Positions 36,203 to 43,791 of a DNA stretch of 48,907 nt are shown here, one piece after another. The DNA lies in NCBI GenBank assembly GCA_025362815.1, contig JANYFG010000040.1, forward strand, positions 1-48,907, written 5' to 3'. How positions within the stretch are numbered: the stretch's first letter is position 1; the number at the start of each line of letters is the position of its first letter. The stretch comes from Rhodospirillales bacterium. GTDB lineage: Bacteria > Pseudomonadota > Alphaproteobacteria > Acetobacterales > Acetobacteraceae. A model generated the notes under the pieces. The model was not told where the DNA came from, searched no databases, and worked only from the letters and a program-made list of their open reading frames with translations. Position numbers and translations under genes: made by a program.

Positions 36203-37050
36203 GCGCGGCCACACTCCGCCTTTCCGACGGGCGGGCGCTCGGCTACGACATCTTCGGGCCGGCCGGCGCCGCGCCGGTGATCTACTGTCATGGCTGGCCC
36301 AGCTCCCGCCGCGAAGCCGCTCTGGTGCCGGCGGGCGACCTGCGGATCATCGCGTTCGACCGTCCGGGCTATGGCCTGTCGGACCCCGCCCCACCCGGCG
36401 CCACCTGGGAACATCTGGCGCGCGATGTGGGCGCACTTGCCTCCCATCTCGGCCTTGCCCGGTTTCCCATCGTGGGGGTTTCCGGCGGGGGGCCGGTGGC
36501 GGCGGCGTGCGCGCATTTCATGCCGGACCGGATCGCGGCCCTGGCGCTGGTCTGCGCGGTGCCGCCACCGGGGTTCGCGGACGGCGGGGGGCTGGGCCTG
36601 CTGATGCGGCTGGGTCGGGCGCCCGCGCTGGGCCGGCCGGCGCTTTGGGTTGCCAGGCGCCTGATCGCGTCCGACGCCTGGGCGGACAGGATCGTCTTTG
36701 GCACATTGCTCGAAGGCCGGGACGGCGTGGTGATGACCGCCGATCGCCGCGCGTTGCTCCTGGCTGCGATGCGCGAGGGGCTTTGCCGCGGAACCGAGGG
36801 CGCGATGGCCGATGCCAGGCGCTATGGCCATCCCTGGGGTTTTCGCCTGGAGGACATCGCCGTGCCCACCACGATCTGGCAGGGGGACGCCGATCCACTC
36901 ATCCCGTGGCAGACATCGCGGGCCTTTTCGGCCATCCCCCGGGCCCGGCTCAGGCTCGAAGTGGGCGAGGGCCACTATTCCCTTGCGATCGGTCGGGCCC
37001 AGATGATCCTCAGCGCGCTTTTCGCCCAGGCGGGTTCGAGGCTAGACTGA
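36199..37050 (+). CDS. Alpha/beta hydrolase, probably starting at CTG
   Basis: This is an alpha/beta-fold hydrolase between lutA and lutB. Triad: Ser in VGVSGGGPVAAACA, Asp in QGDADPLIPW, His in GEGHYSLAIG. Its first strands (LRLSDGRALGYDIFGPAGAA) are clearly homologous to hydrolase N-termini but have no ATG, GTG or TTG before them. The only in-frame near-start upstream is CTG 36199, which overlaps the lutA stop as CTGA, like the ATGA overlaps elsewhere in the window. That gives 283 residues. The alternative, GTG 36277, would remove the first two strands and the oxyanion lead. The substrate is unknown; a lactone or ester related to lactate metabolism is possible. Confidence 0.72.
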   Translation: MSAATLRLSDGRALGYDIFGPAGAAPVIYCHGWPSSRREAALVPAGDLRIIAFDRPGYGLSDPAPPGATWEHLARDVGALASHLGLARFPIVGVSGGGPVAAACAHFMPDRIAALALVCAVPPPGFADGGGLGLLMRLGRAPALGRPALWVARRLIASDAWADRIVFGTLLEGRDGVVMTADRRALLLAAMREGLCRGTEGAMADARRYGHPWGFRLEDIAVPTTIWQGDADPLIPWQTSRAFSAIPRARLRLEVGEGHYSLAIGRAQMILSALFAQAGSRLD

Positions 37051-37073
37051 TCCACCCTCCGGAGTTTTCTGCC

Positions 37074-38498
37074 ATGCTCGCCACCAGCCCGGCCTTCAAG
37101 GCGAACGCCATCGATGCCATGGCCGACCCAGGCCTGCAAAAGGCGTTGGCCCGCACCCGCCCGCAAAACCCCGCCAAGCGCGCGGCGGCGGTGGCCGCGT
37201 TGCCGGAATTCGAGCAGCTGCGCGACATCGGGCGCGACATCAAGAACCACACGCTGGCGCATCTGGATTTCTACCTGGAGGCCTGGGAGGCCAAGGTTGT
37301 GGAGTCCGGCGGCCACGTGCATTGGGCCAGCAGCGCCGACGACGCGCGCGATGCCGTGCTCAAGATCTGCCAGAAAGCCGGTGCCCGGACCGTGACCAAG
37401 GGCAAATCGATGGTGTCTGAAGAACTCGCCATCAACGATCATCTGGAAAAGCACGGGATCGTGCCGATCGAGACGGATCTGGGCGAATATATCCTGCAAA
37501 TCCGCAACGAGGCGCCCAGCCACATCATCGGCCCAGCCTTTCATCTCAACCGCGAGGATTGGGAGGACACGTTCCGCAAAGTCCACACCCATCTGCCCGC
37601 CGACCGGGTGTTCGCCGAACGCGCCGACATCCAGAACGAGGCGCGGGTGCTGCTGCGCGACAAGTTCCTGGCCGCCGACGTGGGCATCACGGGCGCCAAT
37701 TTCCTCATCGCCGAAACCGGCTCCAGCGTGATCGTGACCAACGAGGGCAACGGCGATCTGACGCAGACGCTGCCGCGGGTGCATATCGTGCTGGCCACGA
37801 TCGAGAAGGTGGTGCCCACCCTGGAAGACGCGACGAGCCTGCTGCGGCTGCTGGCGCGTTCGGCCACCGGCCAGGATTTCTCCGTCTACACCACCTTTTC
37901 CACCGGCGGGCGGCGGGCGGGCGATCTGGACGGGCCGGAAGAGTACCATGTGGTGATCGTGGACAACGGCCGGTCCGCGATGATCGGCACCGAATTTCAG
38001 GACATGCTGCGGTGTATCCGCTGCGCCGCGTGCATGAACCATTGCCCGGTGTATCAAACGGTGGGCGGCCACGCCTATGGCTGGGTGTATCCGGGTCCGA
38101 TGGGCTCGGTGCTCACGCCGGGGCTGATCGGCGTGGACAAGGCCGGGAACCTGCCAAACGCGTCGACCTTCTGCGGGAAATGCGAGAGCGTGTGCCCCGT
38201 GAAAATTCCGCTGCCCAGCCTGATGCGGCATTGGCGCGAACGCGAATTCGAGCGGCATCTGTCGCCCGCTTCCACCCGCACCAATCTGGCGCTCTGGGCC
38301 TGGGTGGCCAGGCGCCCCGGGCTGTATCGCCTGGCGACGCGCGTGGCTGCCAAGGGGCTTGCGTTGATGGCCGGCAAGAAGAACCGCTTTTCGTCGCTGC
38401 CTTTCGCCGGAGGGTGGACCGCGGGGCGCGACCTGCCGGCGCCGGAGGGCGACACCTTCTTCGCGCGCTACGCGGCTCAGCAGAGAGACGCCGCATGA
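37074..38498 (+). CDS. lutB: L-lactate utilisation protein LutB (LldF type)
   Basis: LutB is the ferredoxin-like, electron-carrying subunit of LutABC. The 474-residue product has an N-terminal LUD domain (about 60-290) and two 4Fe-4S clusters in CIRCAACMNHCPVYQTVGG (about 315-333) and CGKCESVCPVKIP (about 367-379). A basic, helical C-terminal tail follows. GGAG upstream of ATG 37074 is a good ribosome-binding site. It overlaps lutC by ATGA at 38495-38498. Confidence 0.95.
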   Translation: MLATSPAFKANAIDAMADPGLQKALARTRPQNPAKRAAAVAALPEFEQLRDIGRDIKNHTLAHLDFYLEAWEAKVVESGGHVHWASSADDARDAVLKICQKAGARTVTKGKSMVSEELAINDHLEKHGIVPIETDLGEYILQIRNEAPSHIIGPAFHLNREDWEDTFRKVHTHLPADRVFAERADIQNEARVLLRDKFLAADVGITGANFLIAETGSSVIVTNEGNGDLTQTLPRVHIVLATIEKVVPTLEDATSLLRLLARSATGQDFSVYTTFSTGGRRAGDLDGPEEYHVVIVDNGRSAMIGTEFQDMLRCIRCAACMNHCPVYQTVGGHAYGWVYPGPMGSVLTPGLIGVDKAGNLPNASTFCGKCESVCPVKIPLPSLMRHWREREFERHLSPASTRTNLALWAWVARRPGLYRLATRVAAKGLALMAGKKNRFSSLPFAGGWTAGRDLPAPEGDTFFARYAAQQRDAA

Positions 38499-39193
38499 GC
38501 AAAGACGCCATTCTCGGCGCCATCCGTCGCGGTTTGCGCCGGGGGGCGTTGCCGGCCGATCAGACCATGGGGCTGCACGCGCGTCTGGCCGCCCATCCCC
38601 GCCACCTTATTCCGGCGCGCTCCCAAGTGTCGCGGCCCGAGCAGGTGGCGCTGTTCATCCGCAACCTGGAAAAGGAATTCGCCACCTGTAGCCGGGTGGA
38701 CGATCAATCCGGTGTGCCCGGCGCGGTGGCGGATTACATCGCCGCCCAGAACCTGCCCCCGGAATTCGCCATGGCGCCGCATGCCGAGCTGCGGGACATT
38801 CCGTGGGACAGCCGGCCCCTGCTCACGCGCCGCGAGGGGCGGGCTTCGGCCAGCGATCTCGTGTCCGTGCAGCACGGCTACGCCGGCGTGGCCGAAACCG
38901 GCACGCTCATGCTGCCGGCCGCGCCGGACCGGCCCACCACGCTGAACCTTTTGTGCGATACCGAGATCGTTATTTTGAAGACCAGCCGCGTGGTCGGGGC
39001 CTACGAGGAAGGCTGGGATCTCATCCGTGCCGAAAGCCGGTCCGGTCTTGGCGCCGGCTTCATGCCGCGCAACGTGATGCTGATCACGGGCCCATCGCGC
39101 TCGGCCGATATCGAATCGACGTTGGAACTCGGCGCCCACGGCCCGCGCCGGCTGCACGTGGTTCTGATCGACGACGATCTAACAGCGCGTTGA
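38495..39193 (+). CDS. lutC: L-lactate utilisation protein LutC (LldG type)
   Basis: LutC is the third LutABC subunit, a LUD/DUF162-domain protein of 232 residues. Visible family blocks are VQHGYAGVAETGTLML (about 124-139) and the C-terminal FMPRNVMLITGPSRSADIE with LELGAHGPRRLHVVLID, which close the fold. The start is ATG 38495. It ends 1 bp before the Smr gene, so the lut genes may be read with smr and XRE. Confidence 0.92.
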   Translation: MSKDAILGAIRRGLRRGALPADQTMGLHARLAAHPRHLIPARSQVSRPEQVALFIRNLEKEFATCSRVDDQSGVPGAVADYIAAQNLPPEFAMAPHAELRDIPWDSRPLLTRREGRASASDLVSVQHGYAGVAETGTLMLPAAPDRPTTLNLLCDTEIVILKTSRVVGAYEEGWDLIRAESRSGLGAGFMPRNVMLITGPSRSADIESTLELGAHGPRRLHVVLIDDDLTAR

Positions 39194-39194
39194 C

Positions 39195-39743
39195 ATGGCG
39201 ACGCTGCGCCGAAAGCGTCTGACCGAGAAGGATATCGCCGACTGGGCGCTGTTCGCCCGAGATATCAAGGCTTTGCCCGGCAAGTCGGCGCCACCGCTGC
39301 CGCCCGCGCCGGTTGTTCCGGCACCCCAGGTGGTGCCAGCGCCATTGGCCGAATTACCGGCTGCACCGCTGGCGAGGCCGAGCCAGGTCATGCGCACGGC
39401 GACGCTACAGGTTGGCACCCATCCCGGTGGGCTCGACAATTCATCGTGGAACAAGTTCCGCTCCGGCAAGCAATCCGCCACCCGCACCATCGACCTGCAC
39501 GGCCGCACCGCCCAGCGCGCCTATCACGCGCTGCATGGTTTCCTGATCGCGGCGCATGCCGATCATGTTCGCTGTGTGGAAGTCATCACCGGCCGTGGCA
39601 GCGGCGAGACCGGCGGTGTGATCAAGCGGGAGCTGCCGATGTGGCTGAACCTGCCCACCCTGCGGCCGCTGGTGCTGGCGGCCACACATCCGCACCCCGC
39701 CAACCCCGGATCGGTGCGTCTGCTGCTGCGCCGTCCGAAATGA
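39195..39743 (+). CDS. Smr domain-containing protein
   Basis: This is a 182-residue protein with a C-terminal Smr (small MutS-related) domain. The nuclease-like motifs TIDLHGRTAQRAYHAL (about 98-113) and VITGRGSGETGGVIKRELPM (about 129-148) are visible. The first 65 residues are a Pro/Ala-rich linker. Smr domains bind and nick structured nucleic acids; the role here is not known. In many alphaproteobacteria smr is next to mltA and followed by an XRE gene, as here, except that the lut block intervenes. Confidence 0.9.
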   Translation: MATLRRKRLTEKDIADWALFARDIKALPGKSAPPLPPAPVVPAPQVVPAPLAELPAAPLARPSQVMRTATLQVGTHPGGLDNSSWNKFRSGKQSATRTIDLHGRTAQRAYHALHGFLIAAHADHVRCVEVITGRGSGETGGVIKRELPMWLNLPTLRPLVLAATHPHPANPGSVRLLLRRPK

Positions 39744-40141
39744 CGCCGTTCGGCGCGAGGCTTCGCGCGTTGCGCGCCGAGCAGGGCATCACCCAGGCCG
39801 ACCTCGCCGGGCGCATTCAGGTTTCGGCCGCGTATCTGTCAGCGCTCGAGCATGGCCGTCGCGGGGCGCCCAGCACCGGCCTTGTGCATCAGATCTGCGC
39901 CGAATTCGGCCTGATCTGGGATGCCGCCGAGGATCTGCTGGCCTTGGCGCGCCTGTCCAATCCGCGCGTGACCGTGAAGACGGCAGGGCTCAGCCCGCAG
40001 CAGACGGCGCTCGCCAATCGCATCGCTCAAACCATCGCGAAACTGCCGGACGACACCGTGACGCAGCTGCACGCGGTGCTGGATGCCGTGCCGGTTGTGC
40101 CGAAACCGCGTATTCGCGCGGCTGCCGGCCGAAAGCCGTAG
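39740..40141 (+). CDS. XRE family transcriptional regulator
   Basis: This is a 133-residue protein with an N-terminal helix-turn-helix of the phage-repressor/XRE type, LRALRAEQGITQADLAGRIQ and VSAAYLSALEHGRR (about residues 7-42), followed by a helical region. It overlaps smr by ATGA at 39740-39743. In related genomes the smr-XRE pair often sits before gyrB; gyrB is not here. It may regulate its own cluster; no operator is evident. Confidence 0.85.
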   Translation: MTPFGARLRALRAEQGITQADLAGRIQVSAAYLSALEHGRRGAPSTGLVHQICAEFGLIWDAAEDLLALARLSNPRVTVKTAGLSPQQTALANRIAQTIAKLPDDTVTQLHAVLDAVPVVPKPRIRAAAGRKP

Positions 40142-40150
40142 GTCTCTTGT

Positions 40151-40936
40151 TCAAGCGACCGCACGTGCCGCGCGTGCCACGCGGCCGATCATCGCCTCGC
40201 CTTCCAGCGCGTCCTCCAGCTTTTCCACGCATACGGCCAGGCAAAGCGGTCCATGATCGGTCATGATGAAGCCGATATCGTTCACCACGCCCGGCAGGCT
40301 GCCGGTTTTGGAGCCCCAGCGCGGGCGATTGGCGCGCGGCAGGTAGCGGGCGATGCGGCGGTCGTTCTGCTGTGTTTCCAGCAGGGCGACCATCTTCTCG
40401 CACGACGCCGGCGAGGCGACCTTGCCGGCCAGGAGGTCCTGGATCAGCACCACGTACTCGTCGCAGACCGTTAGATTCTCGCTTTCGTCCGCGAGCATCG
40501 GCCGGCCCCGCATCAGGCGGCCGAGGGCTGACCGCGCCATGCCGAGGCCGCGCATCGTGGTGTTGACGTCGTCCATGCCCACCGTGTCGATCAGCATGTT
40601 GGTGGCCGAGTTGTCGCTGATGCTCATCATGAGGTAGGCGAGGTCGCCCAGCGTGAAGGCCAGACCCACATGCAGGTTCATGACCACCCCGCTGCCGGTG
40701 GTGATATCCGCCTCGGTGAAGGGGCGCATTTGGTCCAGCGACAGACGGCCCGCGTCGATCTGGCGGAACAGCGCGATCATGATCGCGATCTTCACCGTGC
40801 TGGCGGCCACGAAGGGATGCGCGCCGTTATGCGAGAACCGAGCACCGGACGGGGTGATGACGGAGACCCCCAACCTTGCCCCGGTGGCTTCTGCGTCGGC
40901 TATCACGGTGGAAAGCGCGGACCAGTCGGACATCAT
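40151..40936 (-). CDS. Class A beta-lactamase-like serine hydrolase, no Glu166 motif
   Basis: This is a 261-residue protein of the serine beta-lactamase/transpeptidase-like fold (Beta-lactamase2 group). The three active-site boxes are visible: ASTVK with S-x-x-K (about residues 45-49), SDN (about 108-110), and WGSKTG (about 210). The class A omega-loop motif E-x-x-L-N expected about 34 residues after SDN is missing; the region reads RLMRGRPMLADES, so efficient deacylation of beta-lactams is unlikely. No signal peptide is seen, so it is probably cytoplasmic. It could be a peptidase, esterase or glutaminase-like enzyme. It ends next to the convergent XRE gene and begins 8 bp after maf. Confidence 0.78.
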   Translation of the reverse strand: MMSDWSALSTVIADAEATGARLGVSVITPSGARFSHNGAHPFVAASTVKIAIMIALFRQIDAGRLSLDQMRPFTEADITTGSGVVMNLHVGLAFTLGDLAYLMMSISDNSATNMLIDTVGMDDVNTTMRGLGMARSALGRLMRGRPMLADESENLTVCDEYVVLIQDLLAGKVASPASCEKMVALLETQQNDRRIARYLPRANRPRWGSKTGSLPGVVNDIGFIMTDHGPLCLAVCVEKLEDALEGEAMIGRVARAARAVA

Positions 40937-40944
40937 GCTGCCTT

Positions 40945-41559
40945 TCAGGGGGTGAGAACGCCGTGCTGGCGGAGGAAGCCGAGCAGCGCCAGCAGGGGCA
41001 GGCCGAGGATGGCCGCGTGTTCGCCGTCGATGCTGTCGAACAGGTGGACCCCCAGCCCTTCCAGCCGATAGCCGCCCACGGTGGTGGTGACGGCCTCGCC
41101 TTCCGCACTCAGATACATATCGAGGAATGCGTCGCTGAAGGCGCGCATGTGCATCTTCGGCTGCGCCACGTGATGCCACAGCCGTGTGTCGCCGCGCCGG
41201 CACAGCACGGCCGTGACCAGGGTGTGCGAGCGCCCGCGCAACGCCTGCAGCTGCGCGCGGGCGCCGGCGCGGTCTGCGGGCTTGTCGAACCAGGCGCCAT
41301 CGCAGACCAGCATCTGGTCGCACCCGATCACCACTGCGTCGGGATGCCGGCGCGCCACGCGCTGCGCCTTCATGTCTGCGAGCAGCACCGCGGTGTCGGC
41401 GGTGTCCAGACCCTCGCCGCGCGCGGCCTGCTTGATGCCGGCCTCGTCCACGTGGGCCGCCATCGCCTCGAAACGAACCGCCGCCGCGGTCAGCAGCGCG
41501 CTGCGGGTGACGGAGGCGCTGGCGAGAATGAGGCGCGGCGTGGGCTGCTGACCGATCAC
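40945..41559 (-). CDS. maf: Maf family nucleoside triphosphate pyrophosphatase
   Basis: Maf proteins hydrolyse non-canonical or excess nucleotides (dTTP/UTP/m7GTP). The 204-residue product begins [19 protein letters not shown], the family's SxSxxR motif, followed by [11 protein letters not shown] and [12 protein letters not shown] (about 81-92), and [11 protein letters not shown] in the second half. The start GTG 41559 overlaps the PPDK regulator stop as GTGA. Adjacent PPDK regulator and hemE are the usual alphaproteobacterial neighbours at the origin. Confidence 0.9.
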   Translation of the reverse strand: MIGQQPTPRLILASASVTRSALLTAAAVRFEAMAAHVDEAGIKQAARGEGLDTADTAVLLADMKAQRVARRHPDAVVIGCDQMLVCDGAWFDKPADRAGARAQLQALRGRSHTLVTAVLCRRGDTRLWHHVAQPKMHMRAFSDAFLDMYLSAEGEAVTTTVGGYRLEGLGVHLFDSIDGEHAAILGLPLLALLGFLRQHGVLTP

Positions 41560-42422
41560 GGCGACGACGTTTCGGCCTTGCGTCGCCGTTCGTGCCAGCT
41601 GTCCATCAGCGACATCACGGTGGCCGCCGTCTCCTCGATGGACCGTCGCGTGACGTCGATCACCGGCCAGCCGCGCTGCACGCACAGGCGTCGCGCCCAC
41701 AGCAATTCGGCTTTGACCGCCTCGTGATCCACATACACGCCCTGGTCCTGACGCACCGCGGCCAGCGCCGTGGGGCCGGCGCCGATCAACTTCAGCCGAT
41801 GCCGCCTGATTTCGATCAACGCGTTCGGGTCGAGCGTGAGGCCGATGACCGGGCAGGTGGGCGCTTCCAGCCCCGGCGGGTCGAGCGTGCCCGGCACCAG
41901 GGGAATGTTCGCCGCCTTCACGCCGCGATTGGCCAGGTAGAACGAGGTGGGGGTTTTCGAGCTGCGTGACACGCCGACGAGTACCACGTCGGCCTCGGCG
42001 ATCCCCGCCTGGGCCTGGCCGTCGTCGTGCGCCAGCACGTAATGCATGGCGTCGATCCGGCGGAAATAATCGGCGTCGAGCACGTATTGGCGGCCTGGGC
42101 GTGCGGCGGCCTTCTCGCCGAGGTGGTCTTGGAACATCGCCAGCACCGGGTCCAGCACGTTGACCACCGCCACGTCGAAACGCTGGCAGGCCTGGTCCAA
42201 CTCGGCCCGCAATCCCTTGTCCACGAGGGTTGAGAGCACGGGGCCCGGTTCCGCCTCGATGCCCTCCAGCACGCGATGCAGCTGGAAGCGGGTGCGGATG
42301 AGGCTCCACCGGTGATAGACGATGCTGGCATGCTCGAACTGCGACACCGTGGCACGGGTGATCGAATTCAGCGTTTCGCCGGTGGCGTCGGAGACAAGAT
42401 GCAGATTGATTCGGTTCGACAT
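41556..42422 (-). CDS. Pyruvate, phosphate dikinase regulatory protein (DUF299/PPSR)
   Basis: This is a 288-residue kinase/pyrophosphorylase of the DUF299 family, which reversibly phosphorylates PPDK or PEP synthase using ADP and inorganic phosphate. The N-terminus [17 protein letters not shown] and the P-loop [21 protein letters not shown]-type segment (about 149-168) are visible, followed by [13 protein letters not shown]. It is the homologue of the gene that borders oriC opposite hemE in other alphaproteobacteria (RP001 in Rickettsia), and here it also points away from a candidate origin. Confidence 0.92.
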   Translation of the reverse strand: MSNRINLHLVSDATGETLNSITRATVSQFEHASIVYHRWSLIRTRFQLHRVLEGIEAEPGPVLSTLVDKGLRAELDQACQRFDVAVVNVLDPVLAMFQDHLGEKAAARPGRQYVLDADYFRRIDAMHYVLAHDDGQAQAGIAEADVVLVGVSRSSKTPTSFYLANRGVKAANIPLVPGTLDPPGLEAPTCPVIGLTLDPNALIEIRRHRLKLIGAGPTALAAVRQDQGVYVDHEAVKAELLWARRLCVQRGWPVIDVTRRSIEETAATVMSLMDSWHERRRKAETSSP

Positions 42423-42744
42423 GGCGGCACGATAGCAACTGGGGATAGCGGGGATAAGTGCCCTTGCGGACGGACGACGTTGTGCGGGTTTTGGCCAACG
42501 GGGATAAGCGCGTCATGCGCAGGACACGCGGATGAAATTGCCTCATGTCCGCCCCCCCTGGGGGCCGATCGATAAAAATGTATGGCTCCAAGGGCTTACG
42601 CGGAGCGCCTGGTGTGGATAAAGTGCCTGTGACTTCGGGGCGGCGGGTGTACCCCATGTTCCACAGGGTTCCGCTAAGGCTTCATCAAGACTCTTTTCTT
42701 TTTATCCTAGATAAGGTGAGCCGGATTTGACGACGGTGGGACCG
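42423..42744. other. oriC: Candidate chromosomal origin of replication (oriC)
   Basis: This is the only gene-free stretch over 300 bp in the window, between the divergent PPSR gene and hemE. A perfect DnaA box TGTGGATAA (reverse of TTATCCACA) is at 42613-42621. Weaker DnaA-like sites: TGGGGATAG at 42440-42448, CGGGGATAA at 42449-42457 and 42499-42507, TGTTCCACA at 42657-42665, and TTATCCTAG at 42702-42710. An AT-richer segment at about 42683-42716 could be the unwinding element; it contains a GACTC (GANTC) site at 42689-42693 and the palindrome TTATCCTAGATAA at 42702-42714. In Caulobacter and Rickettsia oriC also lies beside hemE. The hemE promoter must also lie here. Confidence 0.7.
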
Positions 42745-43791
42745 ATGACCAAAAAGATTTTGCGCGTGCTCGATGGCGAGGCGGTGTGGCCGCCGCCGGT
42801 ATGGCTGATGCGCCAGGCCGGGCGCTTCCTGCCGGAATATCGCGCCGTTCGCGCGACCACCACGGGGTTCATGGACCTGTGCACCAATCCGGAGCTGGCG
42901 GCAGAGGTCACGCTTCAGCCGGTCCGCCGGTTCGGCATGGATGCCGCAATCCTGTTCAGCGACATTCTGGTGCTGCCCTGGGCGCTGGGGCAGGATCTGC
43001 GGTTCGCCGAGGGCGAGGGGCCCATTCTGCCGCCGATCCGCGACGCCGCCGGCATCGACGCGCTGGATGTGACGCGGGTTCGCGGCGCCATACGCCCCAT
43101 CCTGGAAACCGTGCGCCTGGTTCGCGCGGCGCTCGACGAACGCCAGCGCGAGGGTGAGGGCGAGGCCACGCTGATCGGCTTCGCGGGCTCGCCGTTCACG
43201 GTGGCGTGCTACATGATCGAAGGCGGCGGCTCCAAGGAATTTGCCCATGTGCGGGCCATGGCGCACGGCCAGCCCGAGCTTTTCGCGGTTCTGATGGACA
43301 AGCTGGTGACGTCGACGATCACCTATCTGTCCGCCCAGATCCTGGCCGGGGCCGAGGTGGTCATGCTGTTCGATAGCTGGGCCGGCGTGTTGTCGCCGCA
43401 TCTGTTCCGCACGCATGTGATCGAGGCCACCGCGAAGATCGTGGCGGCCTTGCGCAGCCGTTTCCCGCGCGTGCCGGTGATCGGCTTTCCGCGCCTGGCC
43501 GGCATGATGCTGGGCGAATACGCCGCCAACACCGGCATCCAGGGGGTGGCGATCGACACCTCGGCGGAGCCCGGCTACGCGGCGGCGATGATCCCGGCCA
43601 CGATGGCCATCCAGGGCAATCTGGACCCGCTGGCTCTGGTGGCAGGCGGTGCGGCGCTGACACGCGAGGCGGAGGCCATCCTGCAGGCGCTCAAGGGCCG
43701 GCCGCATATCTTCAACCTCGGCCACGGCATCCTGCCGCAGACGAACCCCGAGCACGTGGCGGCGCTGATCGCGCAGATCCGCGCCGCATGA
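42745..43791 (+). CDS. hemE: Uroporphyrinogen decarboxylase
   Basis: HemE decarboxylates uroporphyrinogen III to coproporphyrinogen III in the cytoplasm. The 348-residue product shows the N-terminal signature PVWLMRQAGRFLPEYRAVR, the ILFSDILV block with the catalytic aspartate (about 74), GFAGSPFTVACYMIEGGG, and HIFNLGHGILPQTNPEHV at the end. ATG 42745 has a GGTGGGA ribosome-binding sequence and gives the usual N-terminus; a TTG at 42727 would add six residues. It is the first gene to the right of the candidate origin and overlaps hemH by ATGA. Confidence 0.95.
   Translation: MTKKILRVLDGEAVWPPPVWLMRQAGRFLPEYRAVRATTTGFMDLCTNPELAAEVTLQPVRRFGMDAAILFSDILVLPWALGQDLRFAEGEGPILPPIRDAAGIDALDVTRVRGAIRPILETVRLVRAALDERQREGEGEATLIGFAGSPFTVACYMIEGGGSKEFAHVRAMAHGQPELFAVLMDKLVTSTITYLSAQILAGAEVVMLFDSWAGVLSPHLFRTHVIEATAKIVAALRSRFPRVPVIGFPRLAGMMLGEYAANTGIQGVAIDTSAEPGYAAAMIPATMAIQGNLDPLALVAGGAALTREAEAILQALKGRPHIFNLGHGILPQTNPEHVAALIAQIRAA

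Noticed and set aside
42683-42695. IHF-like site ATCAA-GACT-CTT in the candidate origin
   Set aside because: Two mismatches to WATCAANNNNTTR and only one such site; too weak to list as an IHF site although ihfB is in the window.
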